44,222 nt of DNA from Verrucomicrobiales bacterium (GTDB lineage: Bacteria > Verrucomicrobiota > Verrucomicrobiia > Verrucomicrobiales > DEV007), in assembly GCA_029940475.1 (NCBI GenBank), contig JAPYUT010000021.1:1-44222 (forward strand), read 5' to 3'. The notes beneath the pieces are model-generated. The model had not been told where the DNA came from. It saw only the letters and a program-made list of their open reading frames with translations, and did not search any database. The stretch's first letter is position 1. The number at the start of each line of letters is the position of its first letter. Shown here piece by piece: positions 24,104 through 31,600 of this stretch. The position numbers were made by a program, and so were the translations under genes.

Positions 24104-25072
24104 TTGCAAAAGCGTCTACTTTCTATCATGATAATGGCCGTGTGCTGTCCGAAGAGCTGTGGATACCAAGGCGTAGTTGTGTGGATAGGTGCCTGCGTTT
24201 TTCCGGTACTTGTATTTACCGGTTGTACAGGCACAGATGCCTCCAGGGAACTGTTGGCGTCCAGCAAGGCGGCTTCTTCGGCAAGTTTTCGCTGGTCGCT
24301 TACCTCAGCACCCCAGATTATTAATGTTTCCGCATATGATCCCAAGGAACGCCAGCGCAAAGGATCCTCCTATAGCCTGCATGACCTTTCAGCACTTCGC
24401 CGAAATGGTGCGCTCGGCCTGATTGCCCGTTGTGGAAAGGGCCGCAAGCTTGATGAGAAGTGCGCGGGATTTCTCGTTGCGGCAGAGAAGCAGGATATGC
24501 TGCTTGGCTCGTATTACTTTGTCCTCAAGGGAGTGGATCCCGTCTGGCAGGCGGATCACTTCGTTGATCGTATCCGTGCGATCAGCTCATCCAAGGGGCT
24601 GAAGGCCCCGGGAATCCTGCTGGTGGGGGATTTTGATTCACGATCCACTCCGCGTGACATTGTGCGTTTTGTGGACAGGATTGAGCAGCGCACCGGCCGA
24701 CTGCCGATGATCTACCTTGAGAACAGTGCAGCCTTGCGCAAGTCACTGAAATTGGCCAGCTCTTCCCAAAAGCGGCGTATTGCACAGTGTCCCTACTGGG
24801 TTGCCCTTTATTCCTCCAGTCAGGCAGGGCTGGAAACCCCGGATCGGTTGATGCGTGCATATGGCATCTGGAGGCATTGGGCGCTTTGGCAATACGGCGG
24901 TGTGCACTGGGATTCCCGCCGCAAGCGCTCGCGAGCGGATTTCTACAGCGGTATTCGCTATCGGGCATCGGCTTATTTCGGGGACCTTGATCGTCCGACT
25001 GAGCGCAGTGCATTCAACGGAACGCCGGCTCAACTCCGCGCGTTCTGGGCTGCGCAGTCCTGGCAGTTGTAG
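24104..25072 (+). CDS. GH25 (lysozyme-like) envelope lipoprotein with altered catalytic positions
   Basis: An exported protein of up to 322 residues. A hydrophobic segment ends in the lipobox-like LVFTGC (about residues 36-41), then a GH25-like domain. IINVSAYD aligns with the family's opening D-V-S but has Asn for the usual Asp. LLVGDFDSRS aligns with the catalytic DxE but reads D-F-D. GSYYFVL, PMIYLENSAAL and WALWQYGG match other GH25 elements, and SAFNG matches the closing NxFxG. Classical GH25 enzymes cleave peptidoglycan between MurNAc and GlcNAc, but these changes question activity. The start could be TTG 24104 or ATG 24128; the perfect hairpin just before TTG 24104 makes the latter worth considering. 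Confidence 0.62.
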   Translation: MQKRLLSIMIMAVCCPKSCGYQGVVVWIGACVFPVLVFTGCTGTDASRELLASSKAASSASFRWSLTSAPQIINVSAYDPKERQRKGSSYSLHDLSALRRNGALGLIARCGKGRKLDEKCAGFLVAAEKQDMLLGSYYFVLKGVDPVWQADHFVDRIRAISSSKGLKAPGILLVGDFDSRSTPRDIVRFVDRIEQRTGRLPMIYLENSAALRKSLKLASSSQKRRIAQCPYWVALYSSSQAGLETPDRLMRAYGIWRHWALWQYGGVHWDSRRKRSRADFYSGIRYRASAYFGDLDRPTERSAFNGTPAQLRAFWAAQSWQL

Positions 25073-25200
25073 GAGTTTTCCTTGTTAAGGGGCCCTGGAT
25101 GTCACTTTGGTGTCCATTGTTTAGAGCAAACTGTCATTGCTATCCTGTAATCCGGGTGATCCCTGTCGCGGGCTTGTCCCGGCTGCGGCAAGAAAACTGC

Positions 25201-25229
25201 TTGCAAAATGCCCTTCAAAACGCTTTGAT
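25201..25229 (+). promoter_or_regulatory. Candidate promoter for tRNA-Tyr
   Basis: TTGCAA (25201-25206), 17 bases, then TTTGAT (25224-25229), 21 bases before the tRNA 5' end. Spacing is ideal and the box matches are moderate. Confidence 0.45.
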
Positions 25230-25250
25230 GCGCCCGCTTACGTAGCAATT

Positions 25251-25332
25251 GGGTAGGTACCGAAGCGGTCAAACGGGGCAGACTGTAAATCTGCTGGCTA
25301 TGCCTTCAGAGGTTCGAATCCTCTCCTGCCCA
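25251..25332 (+). tRNA. tRNA-Tyr: tRNA-Tyr (GTA anticodon)
   Basis: An 82-base tRNA. The acceptor stem is GGGTAGG paired with CCTGCCC (one G-T pair) with discriminator A at 25332. The anticodon arm CAGA-CTGTAAA-TCTG places GTA at 25285-25287. A long variable arm follows, as expected for bacterial tRNA-Tyr, and then the T arm AGAGG-TTCGAAT-CCTCT. The 3' CCA is not encoded (ACTTTT follows), so it would be added by nucleotidyltransferase. The A after the T-loop and the class II arm fit Tyr and not Leu or Ser. Confidence 0.94.
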
Positions 25333-25436
25333 CTTTTATACTGACATCAAGTAGCTACAGGTTTTCTCGTGAAGGCCTCCATGATGGAGTGCGAAGACTG
25401 GACGATGACCCAGTTCATGTTACCGTGCGCCCGCTC

Positions 25437-25700
25437 ATGGATATTATCAACAAGACCCGCAAGCCGCTGAGTATTCCCCTGCCCGGTGGGAAAAAGCTGT
25501 TTTTGGGACCCGGGAAAACCGGGCAGGTAAGCGCGAAAGCCCTGCAGCATCCCCCGTTGGTAAAGCTTATCGAGGCCGGTGATGTGGAATCGGGCGAGGT
25601 AACGGCGACACGCAAGGGAGGCGCAGCTGACAATGCCGGGCATGCCACCGGGCTCCGTCATGGAGGAACCGGTGCCATGCGTCAATCCGGTGACCGGTAA
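25437..25700 (+). CDS. Small conserved-looking protein of unknown function (87 aa)
   Basis: The ATG at 25437 gives an 87-residue protein that opens MDIINKTRKPLSIPLPGGKK. The first 45 residues (KPLSIPLPGGKKLFLGPGKT and HPPLVKLIEAGDVE) look like a compact beta domain and resemble short hypothetical proteins found in several phyla, as I recall; I cannot name the family. The C-terminal 40 residues are low-complexity and Gly/Thr/Arg rich. It begins 105 bases after tRNA-Tyr, and a hairpin follows the stop. A longer frame exists from 25389 but its extra residues are unlike the core. Confidence 0.5.
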   Translation: MDIINKTRKPLSIPLPGGKKLFLGPGKTGQVSAKALQHPPLVKLIEAGDVESGEVTATRKGGAADNAGHATGLRHGGTGAMRQSGDR

Positions 25701-25709
25701 CTGGATTTA

Positions 25710-25737
25710 AGCCGTGCCGATATGAAAAAGCACGGCT
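25710..25737 (+). terminator. Hairpin after the small protein gene
   Basis: AGCCGTGC (25710-25717) and GCACGGCT (25730-25737) form a perfect 8-bp stem with a 12-base loop; T-rich sequence appears only after about 10 further bases. It lies 9 bases after the stop codon and before the convergent isomerase gene, so a terminator role is plausible. Confidence 0.5.
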
Positions 25738-25761
25738 GTGGCGATTTCGTTTTTTGTATTC

Positions 25762-26589
25762 TCAACTTGCGTCACGCAGGCCGACCTGCTGCATCAGCTC
25801 ATTGGTGGCGTTATAGGCTTCCTCGACCCACTCGACGATCTTTGAGGGATCCGGTGAATACTCCAGCTCAATGGACACGGTGCCCTCAAAGTCCAGCTCC
25901 TTGATTGCCTGCAGATAGGGCGCGAATTTAACCACGCCGCGCCCGGGCGGCAGGTCACCGTGCACCTTGCCGTCGCAGTCGCTGATATGGACGTGGGTGG
26001 CCTTGCCCCTGAGCTTTTCCAGCTCGGCCGGCGAGGTGTCGGCTAAGACCAGGTGGCTGATGTCTATGTTGGCCTTCACATTGGGCATTGCGCAGTCGTC
26101 AATAAAGCGTGCCATCTCCGGGATGCTGTTGAGCAGGCTCAGGCGGAAGGGCTCAAGCTCAAGGGCGATCTCAAGTCCACGTTCCCCGGCATATTCACCG
26201 ATTTTCCGGACACCCTCGACTCCCCATTCCCACTGCGCCTCGGGGGGAATGACTTCGCGCTGCCAGATATATTCACCGAGGACGAGCAGCACGTTTTTCG
26301 CTTCGAGGCCCTGTGCCAGGTCGACAAACTTCTTGCTGCGCTCGACGTGGAAGTCGCGCACCGGGTCGTTGAAGTCAATCAGGCCGGCCGATACCACGAC
26401 GGTTGAGGTGATCGGCAGGTTGTTCGCCGCACAGGTTTCCTTAATGGTGCTGATCTCGGCCTCGTCGATTGACATCGCCTCGGTGAAGATATCGACTGCG
26501 TCGAAGCCTATCCTGGCGATGTGTTCAAGCCCGGTTTTGGTGTCCACGCCGGCCTGGCCGAATGCGCTGTTGATGATTCCAAGTTTCAT
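25762..26589 (-). CDS. Sugar phosphate isomerase/epimerase family protein (TIM barrel)
   Basis: A 275-residue cytosolic protein of the AP-endonuclease-2/xylose-isomerase-like TIM-barrel superfamily. LGIINSAFG starts the barrel. ALELEPFRLSLLN holds a Glu in the metal-binding strand. NVKANIDISHLVL, THVHISDCDGKVHGDLPPG and GTVSIELEYSPDP carry the remaining Asp/His/Glu metal ligands. Enzymes of this type interconvert sugars or sugar acids, but the reaction cannot be named. It lies 32 bases downstream of the PhyH-like dioxygenase and in one direction with it, so the two probably act in one catabolic step series. Codons in this region look more G+C-rich at the third position than those of many neighbours. 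Confidence 0.82.
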   Translation of the reverse strand: MKLGIINSAFGQAGVDTKTGLEHIARIGFDAVDIFTEAMSIDEAEISTIKETCAANNLPITSTVVVSAGLIDFNDPVRDFHVERSKKFVDLAQGLEAKNVLLVLGEYIWQREVIPPEAQWEWGVEGVRKIGEYAGERGLEIALELEPFRLSLLNSIPEMARFIDDCAMPNVKANIDISHLVLADTSPAELEKLRGKATHVHISDCDGKVHGDLPPGRGVVKFAPYLQAIKELDFEGTVSIELEYSPDPSKIVEWVEEAYNATNELMQQVGLRDAS

Positions 26590-26621
26590 TGATGAGGTGC
26601 TTAGGTTGAAGTTTTTGGTTT

Positions 26622-27455
26622 TTATTTTTCGTCCAGGCTCTTGGCGCTCTTGTCATCGGCGAGGAGATCAGCAAACTGCACGCTGGAGCGCCTTGCGTCA
26701 TCCTTGCCGACCTGCAGGACCATCTCATCACCCACCTTGTCCAGCCTGGTGTATCCCGGATGGTGTGACTCCTTGTAGGGGTCGTTTGAGCGCGCATTGT
26801 AGCAGCAGATCAGTGCCCAGCGCGCCTGGTCGGAGAGGTTGGCTGCAGAGCAGTGCAGCAGGTTGCAATGGAAGAAGAGGGTATCACCGGGAGCCATTTC
26901 ACACTGGATGGTTTCCAGCCGCTTGAGCGCCTCGTTGACGTGTGCGGTGTCCGCGCCGGCCTGCTCACCGGAGAGGATGTGGTTTACCCGGCCCATCTTG
27001 TGCGAGCCCTTGAGGACCTGCAGGCAGCCGTTTGCCGTTGTCGCCGCATCAACGGCGATCATCGCGCTGCACAGGTTGGGAAAGAGCAGCCCGTTCTGGT
27101 ACCAATACCCGTAGTCCTGGTGCCAAGCCCAGGCACCACCGACCCGGGCATCCTTGAGGATCATCTTTGAGTGGTAGTGATAGGCCTCGTCATCCAGAAG
27201 TTGCTCCACCCGGTCCACGATTCTCTCGCTGCGGGCGATCATGCCGTAAATGCCCTCCCCCGGGTGATTCCACAGTGAGAGTCGCACGGCGTTGCCCTCG
27301 CCGTCATCCATGCTTGATGCGGCCTGGTCCATGGCATGGTCATTGCGGGCGGTTTCACCCAGCAGCCCGGTCTCCTCGCTGTTGAAAAGATTGCGCACCA
27401 GGAGGTATCCGTCTTGGTGATATGCTGCGATTTGTTCCTGGTCCAATGCCGCCAT
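26622..27455 (-). CDS. Phytanoyl-CoA dioxygenase (PhyH) family Fe(II)/2-oxoglutarate oxygenase
   Basis: A 277-residue cytosolic non-haem iron dioxygenase. WHQDYGYW holds the HxD iron-binding pair (His112, Asp114). FHCNLLHCSAAN holds the distal His201, and DQARWALICCY supplies Arg212, which usually binds 2-oxoglutarate. NGCLQVLKGSHKMGRVNH and the preceding AMIAVDAATTANG match PhyH-type proteins. Many verrucomicrobial members act on small sugars or unknown compounds and not on phytanoyl-CoA, so the substrate is open. It is followed by the isomerase after 32 bases. Confidence 0.85.
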   Translation of the reverse strand: MAALDQEQIAAYHQDGYLLVRNLFNSEETGLLGETARNDHAMDQAASSMDDGEGNAVRLSLWNHPGEGIYGMIARSERIVDRVEQLLDDEAYHYHSKMILKDARVGGAWAWHQDYGYWYQNGLLFPNLCSAMIAVDAATTANGCLQVLKGSHKMGRVNHILSGEQAGADTAHVNEALKRLETIQCEMAPGDTLFFHCNLLHCSAANLSDQARWALICCYNARSNDPYKESHHPGYTRLDKVGDEMVLQVGKDDARRSSVQFADLLADDKSAKSLDEK

Positions 27456-27560
27456 TTTCTTTCCCGAGTCTATCGATTTGCTGTGAGTCTAGGGGGTCAA
27501 GCGGTGGAATGCCCACTTTTTTCTTCCCGGGCGATTGGGTTATCTGGTGGTATTCTCCAG

Positions 27561-28592
27561 CTACACTCCTACTGAATCCTGGTGGGAATTCAGTTTTACC
27601 GAGGGATCGTCGGCGACATTAACCCAGACGTGCACATGCGGGCGACCACGGAAATACCAGACAAATGAAGGGCCTTCAAGCCGCCAGTTGTCGTAAATGC
27701 CGTCATTACCGAGGTCACCCTCCTTGTAGAAGGCGAGGTGGCAACTGTCGAGGCCGCCACGGGTTGCAAGGCACTTGAGAGCCTCCTTGCGGTCGGAGTG
27801 CCGGAAGGGCTCAAGCAGTATCTTCAGGATGCGCTGCAACTCGGCCTTTTGGTCGCCGGCGAATTCATTGACCGGGCAGCCGTGGAATCTACCCTTAACA
27901 CCCTTGAAGCCGACCAGTTCCTCGGAGGGCATGCCTTTGGTGACGAGTGCCAGTTCCCGGTGTTTGGGGTCGAGGGCAGCGTAGAGCTTGTTGGCTTCAA
28001 CTGCCTGGGGCCAGAAAACGTTATTCTTGTGGTCGGGCCTTTCGTAAAGGCGTTCTCCCTCATGGGCGTAGAGAATGGGCCCGCCGAAGGCGACGTGCCC
28101 CGCACTGTCACCGTCACAGCGCAGGGTCATGTGGCGGCTTGTCAGCACGAACTCGAAATCACCGGATCCCGGTTCCCCAAAAATCGCGATTGCTTGGTTT
28201 TTTCCAAACCCTCCGACATCGTCCTTGAGTTGCTGGTCAAAGCGCTTGTGCCATGCCGGGTTGGTCATGCCTTCAAAGATTGCCCGGATGAGGGCCTGCT
28301 GATCCTTGGAAAAGAATCCACTGGCGATGGTCGGCTTGGTGATGCGCCAGTTGTTCTCGATCCTGGTGCGTAAAAGCCCGCGTTGCTTGTCGAGATAATT
28401 CCACGGGAAGCAGACCACCTTGCGCTGTCTTTCGTCAAGGCCGTGGTAGAGGAGCTTTACCAGTGATTCAGGCTTTTGGGTATTGGCGGCGGCACACAGT
28501 GCTGACGCGGGGGCACCGATGGCGGCGAGTGTTGCGGCACCTGCTGTACGCAGGAACGAGCGCCTCTCAAGGGCATGTAATCGGGTTCTCAT
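27561..28592 (-). CDS. DUF3500 family secreted protein (Tat-type signal)
   Basis: A 343-residue protein with a twin-arginine-like signal (ALERRSFLRTAGAATLAAIG) after the ATG at 28592. The mature part has LMTRPDHKN-like and VAFGGPILYAHEG stretches, SGDFEFVLTSRHMTLRCDGD, KNNVFWPQAVEANKLYAALD, and a closing YDNWRLEGPSFVWYFRGRPH with HVHVWV. These fit DUF3500 proteins of unknown function, which are exported in planctomycetes and verrucomicrobia. The His-rich end could bind a metal. It lies 105 bases before the PhyH gene on the same strand but with its own likely start region. Confidence 0.76.
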   Translation of the reverse strand: MRTRLHALERRSFLRTAGAATLAAIGAPASALCAAANTQKPESLVKLLYHGLDERQRKVVCFPWNYLDKQRGLLRTRIENNWRITKPTIASGFFSKDQQALIRAIFEGMTNPAWHKRFDQQLKDDVGGFGKNQAIAIFGEPGSGDFEFVLTSRHMTLRCDGDSAGHVAFGGPILYAHEGERLYERPDHKNNVFWPQAVEANKLYAALDPKHRELALVTKGMPSEELVGFKGVKGRFHGCPVNEFAGDQKAELQRILKILLEPFRHSDRKEALKCLATRGGLDSCHLAFYKEGDLGNDGIYDNWRLEGPSFVWYFRGRPHVHVWVNVADDPSVKLNSHQDSVGV

Positions 28593-28698
28593 GCTGGCAC
28601 TATATGACAGATGCGTCCCGGGGGGAATCACGTAATCGCGGAAGGTTCCTTGACATCGGGCAAATGGCCGGGCCTTGATTTAATACGGGCTAGCGAAG

Positions 28699-31600
28699 CT
28701 AGCGCAGGCTTATCCCCACCCGCACTGCCACTGCTCTTTTGCCCTCGCCGGGAGACAGCCCGCCAGCCCTGAAAAACAGCGTCTCGGTGCCATCGCCATG
28801 ATTGTTTCGACTGCTCAGCTGGATACCCGTATCGGGGGGGATTGTCTGCCAGATACTCAAGTCGGCCGAGTAGTCAAAACTGAAGATGACATCATCGGCT
28901 GCCAGGTTGCGGCGGATGGCGATGACGAGATTTCCGTCCGGGTCAAGGGTTGCGTTGATGCGTTTGCCGGGAAAAGGAAGAGCGTGCGCAATGAGTTCCA
29001 CGGCATTACCGCCGGCAAATGCCGTGGCATCAGATCCACCCGGAGTTCCGCCGCCGCTGACACTCGGTCGCCATTCATCCCCGAGATCCGGGTTGCCGCT
29101 GCCGGCCGGGTCAATGCGCACCAGGCTGAAGCCGAGACCGTCTGAGCCTGCCGGCCACAGGTTGTTGTCACTATAGCTGAAATCCGCGATCACTGAACCC
29201 GATGCATCAACCAGGGTGATTCTTTCTCCGCCGTTTGCGAGCCGGGTTTGGTTGGCAAACTGCGACTGGAACACGACAATTCGCGTGCCCGGCGCCAGCG
29301 TTGCCCCGGCAGGGAAGGTGTAGTCGATGCCATTGGTAAACCGGACGCCATTGAGGTCGACTGTATTAGCGGCACTCAAGTTCAACAGCTCAATAAATTC
29401 CTGGCCGCCGTCCACGGGGTGGTACATGATTTCGCTGATGGCAAGGTTGGCTGCGTTGGCTGCTGCCGCCGTTGTGGTGTTGGTGATGTTGATGGTGTCA
29501 CGGCCGACTTCCCCGCCCTGATGATTTATTGCGTAAATATTCAGGGAGTTATTTCCGGGCTGCAGGGGCACAGTCACCCGCCAGGAACCGGAATCAGTCC
29601 AGACTACCGGCAGCGAAATATCTGCCCCCTCAATGAAGATTTCCCGGACATTGATCCAGCCGTTGCCGGTGAGGGTGGCAGACGATTGATTGACGGAGAA
29701 GTCTGCACCGCCGTTGCTGGTGATGGTGAAGGCGACTTGAGCCGGCAGTTGGGAGCGCACAAAGTTTGCACGGCTGGTGATATAGCTGAGGAGACCCGAG
29801 TAATTTTCCCCCGAGACAGTCCCCAGGTGATTGAACCACCCGGTGAGGTAGCCTGTATTATAGGTGGTATTGATGATATCAAGGAGGTGGCCGTGAAACA
29901 TGCGGGTGTAGGCCGGTCGGGCGAAGATTTTAGCCACATTGCGATCACCCCACAGCGATGCGCTTGTTGATCGGTTAAACGTGAAATCCCAGTCCCAGGG
30001 CATTGGCTCGACGAGACCGTCGGGGCGGGCGTAAAGGTTCAGGTTGTGCGGGTTTCCCTGTGAGTAGGTGTCGCCGATCCCGCACAGTGAAAGCATGGCA
30101 AACTGGCGTGTCCAGGAGTCGACATTAATGATACCCGGAGCCACTTCCTCCAGTTGCTGTCCATTCATGCTGAATAGTTTGCACATATTGATCAGACTCG
30201 TGTAGTCATCGCGGGCAAGGCCCGTGTTGATGCGGATGTTGTGGCGGTATATCTCCTTGTCATCCCCCTGGTCGGCGAGGTCAAAGCTGCGGATCCAGCC
30301 GATTGGGAACGGTTTCTTTGGCGTGTTCGGCGAGCCGTCCTGGGTAGCCTCAAATTGACGGATGCCCTCCATTTTAAAGACGGTGCCCTCTTCCCCATTG
30401 CCGCCGGGCAGGCTTTCCAGGTAGATCTTGCCAAAACGACTCATCTCCATGCGGGCGCGTCCAAATTGGGCGGGTATGTGGCCGTTTAACTGGATGATAT
30501 CATTGTAGTTGTCGTGGATCCCCCCGGCCGCGTTGACGATGTGCTTTACCAGGATTTCCCGCCGGTTGCCGCGACGTACGGAAATGGTCGAGTGTACGCC
30601 ACGATAGCGCCGGTTCGCGGGAAATTTCAGGTTAAGCGCGGTGCTGCCACTGTTCCTGCGGCTGAACATGCTGCCGCGCAGGCGGATGCCCGAGTCGTAG
30701 GCGATGTTCTTCTCGTCGGTGATCAGGGTGCACCCGAAGCGGTGATTGCTGAGGATATCGTTTGCGTTGTTCATCGCGTTTGCCTCAGAGGTGAGCATAT
30801 TGATGCGAATGCTCTGGCTGAGACCCCCGGTATTTGGCGGGGCTACCGTAATTACTGCCCGTGACTCCGGGCCGCGCGGCGGGGCATAGGCGAGATTCCC
30901 TGCAGGACTCGCGTCACGCGCTTCAATATAGAAGTGCACCTGCGAATTGTTGGACTGGCCTGGAATGATCGCCGACCAGAGGTCGCGTCCCGCCGGGTTC
31001 ATCAGGGCACTTTGAAAAGTCCCCCCGTTTATCGAGTACCTCAAGAGCAGGGAAGCAACTCCGTTTGGGTCGCCCGCCCGGACACTTACCGTGATGGCTT
31101 CACCGGCTGAGGGTAGCGCAGGATGATGCGCCAGGCCCGAAAGTCCGGGACCGAGGGATGTGCTGTATGCAGAGTTTTGCCTGCCGGGTGTGCCGCTTAC
31201 GGCGGGTTGGTCAAGGATGACCAGGGCGGCGAGTTTGTTGTAGTAAAGCTCGAAGCGCAACTGAGCTGATCCGCTGAGCCATTTAGCGCGGAAGCTGACA
31301 CGGTAGTTTGTGCCGTTTTGCACCGCGCGCAGACCCCCGTTGCGGGTCAGGTTCGACTCGATCAGGTTATTGAGGTAATTAAACCTGGCCGAGGCGGTGA
31401 TCTTGAGCACATTCTGTGCATTATCGGTGACTATTCTTGAGTCCTGGTGCGTGCCGAGCAGGCGCCAGCCGCCAGCGTTGTCAAAGGTGCCGTTGGCGAT
31501 CAGCTCAATGTTTGCTCCATCGGGATCCTCGATGACGGACAGGTCATCGAGCAGGATTTCGCCCTCCTCAAGCATACCAAGGCGCAACTCGTGAAAGTTG

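Noticed and set aside
27738..28373. Plus-strand frame across the DUF3500 gene
   Set aside because: Antisense shadow; the DUF3500 motifs are on the minus strand.
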